Source: Myxococcales bacterium
Lineage (GTDB): Bacteria; Myxococcota_A; Polyangia; Nannocystales; Nannocystaceae
Direction of reading: 5' to 3'
Length of the DNA: 64,000 bases
NCBI GenBank assembly: GCA_020633295.1
Contig: JACKDW010000026.1
Span: 1-64,000, forward strand
Part shown: positions 37,499-45,483 of the stretch, piece by piece
Layout of the letters: every line of letters starts with the position of its first letter
Numbering within the stretch: position 1 is the first letter of the stretch
The notes under the pieces: generated by a model
What the model saw: only the letters and a program-made list of their open reading frames with translations
The model's database searches: none
What the model was told of the DNA's origin: nothing
Translations under genes and position numbers: made by a program

Positions 37499-37568
37499 GC
37501 CCCATGGTCTAGCGGTCAGGACGTCGGCCTCTCACGCCGAAAGCTCGGGTTCAATTCCCGGTGGGGTC
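37499..37568 (+). tRNA. tRNA-Glu (anticodon CTC)
   Basis: The acceptor GCCCCAT pairs with GTGGGGT including two G-T pairs. Anticodon stem TCGGC/GCCGA with loop CTCTCAC gives anticodon CUC (codon GAG). The T-loop is GGTTCAATTCC. It is 34 bases after tRNA-Gln and is followed at once by a strong terminator, so the two tRNAs form one transcript. Confidence 0.94.
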
Positions 37569-37573
37569 ACTCA

Positions 37574-37608
37574 AGCGGTCATCGCCAACGCGATGGCCGC
37601 TTTTTTTT
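37574..37608 (+). terminator. Rho-independent terminator of the tRNA operon
   Basis: Arms AGCGGTCATCGC and GCGATGGCCGCT pair over 12 positions (one T-G) with a CAAC loop, followed by eight T residues. It is a textbook intrinsic terminator just after tRNA-Glu. Confidence 0.95.
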
Positions 37609-37671
37609 CGACGGGCGCTCAAGCGAACGGGCCCACGGCGCAGCTCGTGAGTCGTTTTCCGGGCCTCGTTT

Positions 37672-37728
37672 CAGACTCTAGTTTCAGAGTCATTTTTCAG
37701 ACTCATTTTTCAGACTCTTTAAAGAGTC
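37672..37728 (+). repeat. 13-bp iteron-like repeats with GACTC/GAGTC cores
   Basis: Four tandem 13-bp units (cagactctagttt, cagagtcattttt, cagactcattttt, cagactctttaaa) are followed by a half unit gagtc. Because the cores alternate in orientation, overlapping inverted repeats result, including the perfect palindrome GACTCTTTAAAGAGTC at 37713-37728. The stretch is strikingly AT-rich for this genome and precedes a hairpin-rich segment. Confidence 0.85.
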
Positions 37729-37729
37729 A

Positions 37730-37911
37730 CGCCACAACACCCGAAGGTGTTGTGGCGCGAGGTTGATCGCTACGAGGTGCGGAGGATCCGCGGAAGTAGA
37801 GTTGCTGACTCACCGATCATGAGATCGGGGCGCGCGAGTCAGCGCGGCTACTTCCGCGCCATGTACAATGAGTTAGACGCCCGGGTCCGGGATTTATCCG
37901 GAGTTTTTTTT
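37730..37911 (+). ncRNA. Candidate structured non-coding RNA with its own terminator
   Basis: This holds several perfect nested stems without a plausible coding frame. Stem 1 is CGCCACAACACC / GGTGTTGTGGCG with a CGAA loop (37730-37757). A three-tier stem follows: CGCGGAAGTAG (37789-37799) with CTACTTCCGCG (37848-37858), enclosing GCTGACTC/GAGTCAGC (37804-37811, 37836-37843), enclosing CCGATC/GATCGG with an ATGA loop (37813-37828). A short hairpin TCCGG/CCGGA (37886-37902) and eight T residues (37904-37911) end the element like an intrinsic terminator. It does not match an RNA family I know (not tmRNA, SRP, 6S or RNase P). Function and transcription are inferred. Confidence 0.5.
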
Positions 37912-38088
37912 CACTTCGATCATTTCTCGACCGTCGCCTCGTCCCCCCGGGGCGACCGCCGCGCGCGCGTCGCCGCGCGCACCCGCTAAACCGTCGCCAA
38001 TACTTCGGTTTCCCAACCAAATACTGGTATCGTTCACCCGCGTGGGGGGCACAAGACCACAGCGTTTGGCCACCAGGAGGCTATCCTG

Positions 38089-39279
38089 ATGCCAGACATG
38101 TCCGCGGGCCTTGTGCACGCCCGTGAGATCTTGAGCGATGACGAACTCGGAATTTCGAAGGGCGTTGAGCGTCCCTTCGAGTTCGACCCAGGCGTAGGTC
38201 TCTCGCCGCTCGTCATCAGCTTTCCCCACGTCGGTCTCGAGTGGCCGGGTGATTTCGAACGCCCGCGTCCTCAGGTCAACTTCGGGCGCAACGCCGACTT
38301 CGAAGTGCACACCCTGTATCGGATCGCACAAGATCATGGTGTCGCGCGGGTGCGCGCTCGTTTCAGTCGACTTCTTGTGGACCTCAATCGCGCCGAAGAC
38401 GATGTCAGCGCGACCCTGGTCCCCGACCACCCTGCCCCGCGGCCGCGACCACGCGTGTTCCCGCGGCGCGCGAGCGCCCTCTCCTGGAACAGCGCCCGTG
38501 CGAGGAGCGCGGCGATTCCGAATCGCGGCGTCGTCTGGGACACTGCGGTCGGCAACATCCCGATCCTCGTCCCGCCGCTGTCTTACCGTGAGCTCGAGCA
38601 GCGGCTCACTCGCTACTACCGCCCCTACCACCAGGCCCTCGAGATCTTGTTGCGACGGCGACGCGAGCACTTCGGCTACGCGATCCTCCTCGACGCCCAC
38701 AGCATGCCGGGCTCCGTCGCGGGCGATCTGATTCTCGGTACGCTCGAGGGCGGCTCGTGCAGCGCCGCCCTCGAGAAGGCCGCGCTCACGGCGCTGCGAG
38801 GTGGGGCATCGCGCCTCGATGTCCGCCTGAATGACCCGTATCGCGGCGGTGAACTTGTCCGGCGCTTTGGTAGACCCGAGGAAGGGTTTCACGCGTTGCA
38901 GCTCGAGGTGAGTCGCGCGCTCTATATGGACGAGCACAGCCTCTCGCTGTGGCCCCAGGCGCGCGCGGGCTCCGCAACAAGGCCGGGCGAAACAGGCCGC
39001 GCGGCCTCGCGCCCCGAGCGACGCGAACGCGCGCTCCTCGGTGAGATCCTCGGGCGCGTCGAGGCCCTGGTGCAGGTCCTCGCCGCCCCACAAGTTCCGT
39101 GTCAACCCCGCACGTCGCCGCACCCTGGACATGCCCCGCGGCCCGAGCACGATGCAGCACGGCCGCGACCCGAGGTCACCAGCGAGCCGGCTGGCTCCCT
39201 TGTGTCCTCGGAGCGCGAAAGGATAAACTCGCGTCCAGTCACGCGCGACGCGAAGGAAAGGACTCGAGGCAGTGAATAA
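38089..39279 (+). CDS. N-formylglutamate amidohydrolase-like protein
   Basis: A 396-residue protein with an AGGAGG ribosome-binding site at 38075-38080, eight bases before the ATG. The FGase/HutG-like fold is indicated by LVISFPHVGLEWP (near 41), RLLVDLNRAEDD (near 93), ILLDAHSMPG (near 199), VRLNDPYRGGELVRRFGRPEEGFHALQLEVSRALYMDE-type block (near 244-280). These supply the metal-binding and catalytic residues of N-formylglutamate deformylases. The C-terminal ~95 residues are a low-complexity Arg/Pro/Glu tail. No other histidine-utilisation genes are nearby, so the natural substrate may differ. It overlaps the next gene by eight bases. Confidence 0.85.
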   Translation: MPDMSAGLVHAREILSDDELGISKGVERPFEFDPGVGLSPLVISFPHVGLEWPGDFERPRPQVNFGRNADFEVHTLYRIAQDHGVARVRARFSRLLVDLNRAEDDVSATLVPDHPAPRPRPRVFPRRASALSWNSARARSAAIPNRGVVWDTAVGNIPILVPPLSYRELEQRLTRYYRPYHQALEILLRRRREHFGYAILLDAHSMPGSVAGDLILGTLEGGSCSAALEKAALTALRGGASRLDVRLNDPYRGGELVRRFGRPEEGFHALQLEVSRALYMDEHSLSLWPQARAGSATRPGETGRAASRPERRERALLGEILGRVEALVQVLAAPQVPCQPRTSPHPGHAPRPEHDAARPRPEVTSEPAGSLVSSERERINSRPVTRDAKERTRGSE

Positions 39280-39916
39280 CCCCCAAGGCACTAATAACGC
39301 CGACGCGTTTGACGACCTGCTAGGGCAACTCGTCGACGAGTTGGCAATGACTCCGACGATGGAGCCGGAGCCAGAGCCGGAGCCGGAGCCAGAGCCGGAG
39401 CCGGAGCCAGCGCCCCAAGCGGTCATGCCTCCGCCAGATTACGCGGAGCCTGCACCAAGCTCGAACAAGATGATTGGCATTGCAGGTGGTCTCGTCGCGG
39501 CCGCCATTGCAATCGGCGCTGTCATGTACATGCGCTCTGCTGCCGCCGAGGCCGAGGCCGAGAAGGAGAAGGCCCGCATCGAGGCGCAGAAGGAGATCGA
39601 GAAAGCCAAGGCCGAGGCGGAGGCCAAGGCCAAGGCTGCGGCGGCGGAGGTCGAGCGCGCCAAGGCCGAGGCTGAGAAAGCCAAGGCCGAGAAGGAAGCT
39701 GCGGACGCGGTCGCCGCGGCTGCGGCCGCCAACGCGGACGCGGCTGCCAAGAACGCTGCGGCCGCGGCCACGCCCGCCGAGGACACGTCTGGCGGATCGT
39801 CGTCGTCGCGTAACACCAAGAAGAAGAAGAAGTCCAGCGGCGGAAGCAGCGGCGGGACGAAGAAGCCCGCGCCGGGCAAGAAGAAGAAGGCGAAGTCCGT
39901 CGATCCGTTCGGCTAG
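39272..39916 (+). CDS. TolA-like coiled-coil membrane protein
   Basis: A 214-residue protein with a GTG start. The N-terminus contains a Pro-Glu dipeptide run (about residues 29-47), then a single membrane helix (MIGIAGGLVAAAIAIGAVMYM, about 67-87). A long Ala/Glu/Lys helix with TolA-like AEAEKAKAEKEA periodicity (about 88-165) is followed by a Ser/Gly/Lys-rich basic tail. It is probably anchored in the inner membrane with an extended periplasmic helix. It sits between the FGase-like gene (overlap) and the TPR protein gene (27-bp gap), suggesting an operon. Confidence 0.8.
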   Translation: MNNPQGTNNADAFDDLLGQLVDELAMTPTMEPEPEPEPEPEPEPEPAPQAVMPPPDYAEPAPSSNKMIGIAGGLVAAAIAIGAVMYMRSAAAEAEAEKEKARIEAQKEIEKAKAEAEAKAKAAAAEVERAKAEAEKAKAEKEAADAVAAAAAANADAAAKNAAAAATPAEDTSGGSSSSRNTKKKKKSSGGSSGGTKKPAPGKKKKAKSVDPFG

Positions 39917-39943
39917 GCGGTCAACCCGGGAGCACCAACGGTC

Positions 39944-40888
39944 ATGAAGTCATTTCTGCGCGGAGCCCTCTCTGTTGTTCTGTGTGCCGGGCTGGCTACC
40001 CAGTCCTCGGTCGCCCTCGCCAACTTCGAGGATGAAGAGCTGCCGGACCCCTCGACCCTCAGCGACGAAGAGAAGCTCGAGTGGGCCAAGAAGCTCTACA
40101 TCCAGGCGAAGGAGTTCCACGACAACGAGGACTATTACAACTCGGTGATCAAGTACGAGCAGGCCTACTCGTACGCGCCCGATAAACACGTCTTCGCCTA
40201 CAACCTCGGCGTCGACGCCTGGGAGCTCAAGGACTGCGCGCGCGTGAAGCAGTACCTGCAGCTGTTCCTCATCAAGGATGAGGACAACGAGGATCTGCAG
40301 GCCGACGCGCGTGAGATCCTCAAGAAGGCCGACAACAACCCGGAGTGCATCACGGGTGGGCCCGGTGAGCCGGATCCCGGCCCTGGTGGTGGCGATCCTG
40401 ACCCCGGGACGAAGGCCGCTCCCGTCGACACCGACGAGCCCGTGCTCACGGCCAAGAACGACGATTCGTCGGCGACCGATAGCGACAAGAAAGGGCCCTC
40501 CGGTCTCCTGATCGGCGGCGCCGTGCTGGCGGTGCTCGGCGCGGGCGCCCTCGGCGGAGGTGTCGGCACCACGATCGTCGGTAAGGGCACCGCCGACGAG
40601 CTCGGGACGCTCTCGACCCCAGGCTCAACCGGCTTCGTCAACCAGGGCTACGACCAGTCGATCGTCGACATGGAGAACAAGCTGAGCACGATGAACACCG
40701 TCTCGCCGATCCTCATCGGCGTCGGCGGCGCGCTGCTCGCCGGCGGCATCGCCATGATCGTGGTCGACGTGATGAACAAGAAGAAGGGTAAGGGGCACTA
40801 CGCGAATAATCAGAAGGTCCAGCTCTCGGGCCTCGGTCTCGCCCCGTCCCAGGGCGGCGCGTCCGCGTCGCTGAGCCTCCGGTTCTAG
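39944..40888 (+). CDS. Secreted TPR protein with two C-terminal hydrophobic segments
   Basis: A 314-residue protein with a clean signal peptide (cleavage after VALA, about residue 25). TPR-like helices follow (EWAKKLYIQAKEFHDNEDYYNSVIKYEQAYSYAPD region, FAYNLGVDAWELKDCARVKQYLQLFL), then a Pro/Gly/Asp linker and two hydrophobic segments (SGLLIGGAVLAVLGAGALGGG and SPILIGVGGALLAGGIAMIVV). The end SLSLRF resembles an outer-membrane terminal Phe signal. It has the same plan as the product of 10396-11439. It is probably an envelope scaffold protein; the function is unknown. Confidence 0.82.
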   Translation: MKSFLRGALSVVLCAGLATQSSVALANFEDEELPDPSTLSDEEKLEWAKKLYIQAKEFHDNEDYYNSVIKYEQAYSYAPDKHVFAYNLGVDAWELKDCARVKQYLQLFLIKDEDNEDLQADAREILKKADNNPECITGGPGEPDPGPGGGDPDPGTKAAPVDTDEPVLTAKNDDSSATDSDKKGPSGLLIGGAVLAVLGAGALGGGVGTTIVGKGTADELGTLSTPGSTGFVNQGYDQSIVDMENKLSTMNTVSPILIGVGGALLAGGIAMIVVDVMNKKKGKGHYANNQKVQLSGLGLAPSQGGASASLSLRF

Positions 40889-40938
40889 TCTTTCTCGCGC
40901 TCCTTTCCTGCGCACCTTTCACGAGCATCGAAGTCCTT

Positions 40939-40972
40939 CACGGCGGCCCTTCCGGGGTCGCCGTGTTTTTTT
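40939..40972 (+). terminator. Rho-independent terminator after the TPR gene
   Basis: Arms CACGGCGGCCC and GGGGTCGCCGTG pair (one G-T) around TTCC and are followed by seven T residues. It ends the transcript of the preceding three-gene set. Confidence 0.92.
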
Positions 40973-40999
40973 GCCAAGATCCTGTAGGTTGTCGCGAAC

Positions 41000-42586
41000 A
41001 TGCCGAGGCACGCCTCCAGCTCACGGGCGAGCGAGCTCGAGCTCCTGCGGGAGCGCAGGAGCCGGGAACGCGGCGCGTCGTGGGCAGGCCGCCCGGCGAG
41101 CGTCGCCCTCGCCTACCCCAGCCCGTACCGCGCGGGGATGTCGAGCCTGGGCTTCCAGACGCTCTATCGCCAGCTCAACGAGGATGGCCTCCCGGTGCAC
41201 CGCGCGTTCCTGCCGGACGCGTGGGAGCCCACGGCGCTGCCGTGGCCGCAGCCGCGGCGCCCGATCCTGTCGTATGAGACAGAGCGGCCGCTCTCCGAGT
41301 ATCGCGTCATCGCGCTCTCGGTCGCCTACGAGCTCGAGATCGCGGGCGTGATCCGGATGCTCGATGGCGTCGGGATCCCGACGCTCGCCGCAGACCGCGG
41401 CCCGCGCGACCCGATCATCATCGCCGGCGGCCCGTTGACCTTCAGCAACCCGAGCGCGCTGCTGCCGTTCGTCGACGTCGTGATCTACGGCGAGGCCGAG
41501 GATCTGCTCCCGGAGGCGCTGCGGCGCATCCTCGACACGCGCCGACGCGCCGACGCGATCGCCTCGGTCACCACGCTGCCGAACACGACCGCGGGTGAGC
41601 GCGCGCCAGGATCGTGGCCCGAACTCCCTGCGCCCGCAGTCGCCGACAAGCAGCGCCTCCCGGCCTACTCCGCGATCCTGAGCCCGGACACCGAGCTCGC
41701 GGACATGTTCCTCGTCGAGCCCGAACGCGGCTGCTCGCGCCGCTGCGCGTTCTGTGTGATGCGACGCGACGTCGTCGGCGGGATGCGCCTGCTGAAGCGC
41801 GAGCGCCCGCTCTCGCTGATCCCGGAGGAGGCGCGTCGCGTCGGGCTCGTCGGCGCCGCGGTCACCGATCACCCGGAGCTCGAGCCGATGGTCGCCGACA
41901 TCGTGAACTCAGGCCGCGGCGTCGGGATCTCGAGCCTCCGCGCGGATCGGCTGACCCCGCGGCTGCTCGAGGACCTCAGGCGGGGCGGCTACCGCACGAT
42001 CACGGTCGCGTCGGACGGCATCAGCCAGCGCATGCGGGACGCGCTCGACCGCGGGATCAAGGAGGAGCACCTGCTCTCGGCCGCGCGCCTGATCCGGGCG
42101 CAGAGGTTCCCGCGCATGAAGATCTACGAGATGATGGGCGCGCCGGGCGAGACCGAGGAGGACGTCGACGAGCTGATCCGCTTCGCGCTGGAGCTCGCCA
42201 AGATCCAGCGGATCGTGCTGACCTTCTCGACCTTCGTCGCCAAGCGCAACACGCCGCTCGACGGCCAGCCGTTCGTGGGGGTGAAGCAGGCGGAGCGACG
42301 GCTCAAGAAGATCCGCGCTGGTCTCAAGGGCAAGGTCGAGATAAGGCCGCAGTCGCCCCGCTGGGCCCACGTCGAGTACCTCCTCGCGCAGCGCGGCCCC
42401 GAGGCCGGGCACGCGGCGCTGAGGGCCGTGCGCGCCGGCGGGCGCTACGCGGACTGGGTGCGCGCGTTCGCGGAGACGCCGGTGACGCCGCGAGCGCTGC
42501 GCTTCGGCGACGAAGCAGCTCGGGCGCGCCGCAAGGGCAAGGCCGCGCGCCCGCGACGGTGGCTGCCCGTGGTCCCGGCGACCTGA
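41000..42586 (+). CDS. Radical SAM protein with B12-binding-like N-terminal domain
   Basis: A 528-residue protein. The N-terminal ~200 residues resemble a cobalamin-binding-like Rossmann unit (VALAYPSPYRAGMSSLGFQ, RVIALSVAYELEIAGVIRML, IIAGGPLTFSNP, VDVVIYGEAE). The radical SAM domain has the cluster motif CSRRCAFC (ERGCSRRCAFCVMRR, near 250), GGxxR-like and MKIYEMMGAPGETEEDVDEL segments. It belongs to the TIGR03960/YgiQ-like group of uncharacterised radical SAM proteins, some of which process tRNA or lipids; no substrate can be named here. It appears complete and monocistronic. Confidence 0.87.
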   Translation: MPRHASSSRASELELLRERRSRERGASWAGRPASVALAYPSPYRAGMSSLGFQTLYRQLNEDGLPVHRAFLPDAWEPTALPWPQPRRPILSYETERPLSEYRVIALSVAYELEIAGVIRMLDGVGIPTLAADRGPRDPIIIAGGPLTFSNPSALLPFVDVVIYGEAEDLLPEALRRILDTRRRADAIASVTTLPNTTAGERAPGSWPELPAPAVADKQRLPAYSAILSPDTELADMFLVEPERGCSRRCAFCVMRRDVVGGMRLLKRERPLSLIPEEARRVGLVGAAVTDHPELEPMVADIVNSGRGVGISSLRADRLTPRLLEDLRRGGYRTITVASDGISQRMRDALDRGIKEEHLLSAARLIRAQRFPRMKIYEMMGAPGETEEDVDELIRFALELAKIQRIVLTFSTFVAKRNTPLDGQPFVGVKQAERRLKKIRAGLKGKVEIRPQSPRWAHVEYLLAQRGPEAGHAALRAVRAGGRYADWVRAFAETPVTPRALRFGDEAARARRKGKAARPRRWLPVVPAT

Positions 42587-42668
42587 GCACCACGCGGGCC
42601 GGGAATCACGGCCTGGGGGCCAGGCGTAGGAAATTGGAACCACCCAGGCGCGGTGGTAGCGTGACGAC

Positions 42669-44276
42669 GTGGCGCTAGGAACAGCAGCGGCCCTGATGGC
42701 GCTCCGGACGGTCGCCGCGCTCGAGCACATCGAGCCGGCGCAGACGGAGGACGGCCAGGCCATCGAGATCGCCGAGACCGAGACGCGCTTCATCGAGGCG
42801 CGCTGGCTCGAGACCTCGATCCACGCCGAGCCGTGGACGCCCGGGAAGCGCCTGGCGACCGTCACCCGGGAGACGCGCCTGCGCGTCCGCGGCGTCGTCG
42901 AGAGCCGCGACAGCCGCGGCTGCCACAACAAGCCGTGGTACGCGGTCTACCCCTTCGGCTTCGTCTGCTCCGAGCAGGCGCGCCCCACCGACGAGGCGCC
43001 CGACCACGGCCCCGCCGTGCCGCTGGAGAAGGATCGGCGCCTGCCCCACCGCTACATCGTGGTGCGCGAGGACGGCGTAGCGATGTACCGCGACAAGGAG
43101 GCGCTCGACAACGCCGAGGTCGCGCGCCGGCTGTCGAAGGGCATGACCTTGGCCGCCACGCGGCAATTCGAGTACGAGGGCGTCGAGTACGTCGAGACGG
43201 TCGACGGCCCGCTCGTCACGCGCGAGGGCGTGGCGTGGATGGGCGAGGGCTCGGAGTGGTCGGGGGTGCACATCCGCAACGCGGACGTAGGCCCCGCGTT
43301 CGCCTGGGTGTTCCGCGACAAGACGCCGGTGCACGTGGAGCCCGACGCGACCTCCGATCGCGCCGGCGCGCTCGCCCGACGCGCGCGCGTGCGCATCCTC
43401 GAGGTCGAGACGGACGCCCCCGACGACGAGGCGACGCTCGCCGACGCGAAGCTGCTGCGCGGCAAGAACAAGCCGCGCGAGCGCTGGGTCAAGATCGGCG
43501 AGCGGCGCTGGGTCGACGCGAGCCTGCTCAACGAGGTCCACGTCATCGAGCCGCCGGAGGGCGTGCTCGGCGACGCGCGCCTGCGCGAGCGCGGCAACGA
43601 TCAGTGGATCGACGTCGACCTCGGCGAGCAGGTGCTGGTCGCGTACCGCGGCGACGCGCCCGTGTACGCGACGCTTATCTCGAGCGGGCGCGGCAGCCCG
43701 ACGCCGCGCGGGGACTACCCGATCTGGGCCAAGGTCACGACGCTGACGATGGACAACCAGGGCTACGAGGACAACGCGTACATGGTCCAACATGTCCCGT
43801 GGGTCCTGTTGTTCCAGGGCCACAACGCGCTGCACGGGGCCTACTGGCACGACCAATTCGGCAAGCGCAAGAGCCACGGCTGCGTCAACCTCGCGCCGCA
43901 CGACGCCCGCTGGGTGTTCGAGTGGGTCGCGCCGACCATGCACGCCGGCTGGACCGGCTACCTGCCGGGGGAGCTCGACCGCAGCGTCGTCGTCCACGTG
44001 CGCGACTCGAGCCAGCCGGAGGGCGAGCGCTTCGTGCAGGACCGACGGGTCGGTCCGCCGGACCGCGAGGAGGAGCAGCGCAAGCTCGAGGAGGCCGAGA
44101 AGCGCCGCGCGGCTGAGGCGGCCGAGGCCGCCAAGGAGACCGCTGAGGCCGCTGAGGCCGCGATCGGCAGCCCCGCCGCGCCCGAGCTCGCCGCGACGAA
44201 GCCAGGGCCGACCACGCGCGTCACGGCGCCGGTCCGCCGGATCCCGCGCGTGCCGCCCTCGGGCGACGGCAGCTGA
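42669..44276 (+). CDS. L,D-transpeptidase (YkuD domain) protein
   Basis: A 535-residue protein with a short hydrophobic leader (GTAAALMALRTVAAL). The N-terminal ~300 residues look like SH3-like and other beta modules. The catalytic YkuD domain (about 320-440) includes VALVAYRGDAPVYATLISSG-like opening and the motif HGAYWHDQFGKRKSHGCVNL with the active-site Cys. L,D-transpeptidases form 3-3 cross-links or attach proteins to peptidoglycan in the periplasm. An Ala/Glu-rich helical tail follows. GTG 42669 is used; an ATG at 42696 is an alternative. Confidence 0.88.
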   Translation: MALGTAAALMALRTVAALEHIEPAQTEDGQAIEIAETETRFIEARWLETSIHAEPWTPGKRLATVTRETRLRVRGVVESRDSRGCHNKPWYAVYPFGFVCSEQARPTDEAPDHGPAVPLEKDRRLPHRYIVVREDGVAMYRDKEALDNAEVARRLSKGMTLAATRQFEYEGVEYVETVDGPLVTREGVAWMGEGSEWSGVHIRNADVGPAFAWVFRDKTPVHVEPDATSDRAGALARRARVRILEVETDAPDDEATLADAKLLRGKNKPRERWVKIGERRWVDASLLNEVHVIEPPEGVLGDARLRERGNDQWIDVDLGEQVLVAYRGDAPVYATLISSGRGSPTPRGDYPIWAKVTTLTMDNQGYEDNAYMVQHVPWVLLFQGHNALHGAYWHDQFGKRKSHGCVNLAPHDARWVFEWVAPTMHAGWTGYLPGELDRSVVVHVRDSSQPEGERFVQDRRVGPPDREEEQRKLEEAEKRRAAEAAEAAKETAEAAEAAIGSPAAPELAATKPGPTTRVTAPVRRIPRVPPSGDGS

Positions 44277-44336
44277 GCCCGCGCGACCGGCCCCGCGAAG
44301 CTTGAGAGCCCGGGCGTCGCCGCGTACTCTCCGCCC

Positions 44337-45464
44337 ATGCTCGCCTCGACCGGCCCTCGCGCCGGCGCCTCGCTGCGCCGCGCGGCACGAACGCTCCTCT
44401 GTGGTCTCGCGGTCGCCAGCGCGCCGCTCCTCGCCCTCAGCGCGACCGGGTGCAAACGCGGCCCCGCCATGCAGAAGGTCGAGGCGCCCGCGGCCGGCGT
44501 CACGCTGAAGTACGACTTCACGCCGGGCACGCGCTACCGCGGCCACGTCGAGCGCAGCGAGACGCTGCAATTCGTCGCCATGCCGGTCAACATCACGCGC
44601 TCGATCAAGTTCGACGTGACGCTGACGGTCCGGGGCAAGGATCCGAGCAACGGCGGCAACCTGCTGACCGCGAAGATCTCGAACGTCGACATCGTGTGGG
44701 GGATGCCGCCGCAGTCGCCCGTCGGCGTCTCCGAGATCAAGGCCTTCGCCATCCAGAACCTCAACAACTCCGAGGTCAACTTCAACGTCGACGACAACGG
44801 CAAGGTCGTCTACATGCCGAAGATCCCGGCGGACGTGTCGCCGGAGCTCACCGCGGCGATCCAGCAGGCGCTCGACGCCCTCGAGTTCTCGTTCTACGAG
44901 GTCCCGAACCGCCCGCTGAAGATCGGCGAGAGCTGGGACGAGGACAAGCAGCGCGGGCGCAAGGGCAAGCTCGGTCGCTACATCGAGGGCACGCTGACGA
45001 CCACCGTCGAGGGGCTCTACAAGCTCGACAGCGGCCTCGAGGTCGCGCAGCTCGAGAGCAAGGAGACCGAGATCGAGACGACGACCGCGAAGTCGGGCAG
45101 CCACGAGGTCAAGCGCGAGGGCAAGGCGGAGTCGCTGTTCGCCACGGCCGAGGGCTACCTGCGCGAGCGCACGAGCGACTACACGACCTTCGACACGGGC
45201 AACTCGACGACCTTCACGAAGGTGCGCGTGAGCTGGTCCAAGACCGGCGCGGCGCAGGTCCAGGCGCCGACCGCGGTCGAGACCCAGACCATCAGCGACC
45301 CCTGCAACCCGGACTACGTCGGCCCCGAGGAGTGCCAGGCCGACGGCGCGACCGAGACGCAGAACATCAGCGACCCGTGCAACCCGGACTACGTGGGCCC
45401 GGAGGAGTGCAAGGCCGACGCGAGCCCGGACGCCGAGGCGGCGCCCGGCGGCAACGAGCCCTGA
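44337..45464 (+). CDS. Lipoprotein with 25-residue cysteine repeat at C-terminus
   Basis: A 375-residue protein: basic leader, hydrophobic core and lipobox (SATGC, near 39). The main domain (about 50-310) is beta-rich with alternating polar/hydrophobic strands (KYDFTPGTRYRGHVERSET, KFDVTLTVRGKD), resembling DUF6263-like lipoproteins in style. Two adjacent 25-residue repeats follow (ISDPCNPDYVGPEEC core, 45279-45353 and 45354-45428), each with two Cys, then an acidic tail. The function is unknown. Confidence 0.82.
   Translation: MLASTGPRAGASLRRAARTLLCGLAVASAPLLALSATGCKRGPAMQKVEAPAAGVTLKYDFTPGTRYRGHVERSETLQFVAMPVNITRSIKFDVTLTVRGKDPSNGGNLLTAKISNVDIVWGMPPQSPVGVSEIKAFAIQNLNNSEVNFNVDDNGKVVYMPKIPADVSPELTAAIQQALDALEFSFYEVPNRPLKIGESWDEDKQRGRKGKLGRYIEGTLTTTVEGLYKLDSGLEVAQLESKETEIETTTAKSGSHEVKREGKAESLFATAEGYLRERTSDYTTFDTGNSTTFTKVRVSWSKTGAAQVQAPTAVETQTISDPCNPDYVGPEECQADGATETQNISDPCNPDYVGPEECKADASPDAEAAPGGNEP
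45279..45428 (+). repeat. 75-bp coding tandem duplication
   Basis: Two in-frame copies of a 75-bp unit encoding ISDPCNPDYVGPEEC plus linker. They differ at several third positions and a few residues (QT/QN, Q/K), so the duplication is not brand-new. Confidence 0.92.
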
Positions 45465-45483
45465 TCGCGACCCGGGTCCGGCG

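Noticed and set aside
37241..38088. Integrated mobile element at the tRNA pair
   Set aside because: No integrase, attachment-site duplication of a tRNA end or foreign gene block is visible; the unusual AT-rich part fits regulatory or RNA function better.
37894..39426. 510-codon minus-strand frame opposite the FGase-like gene
   Set aside because: The plus-strand frame has a strong ribosome-binding site and FGase motifs; the opposite frame has none.
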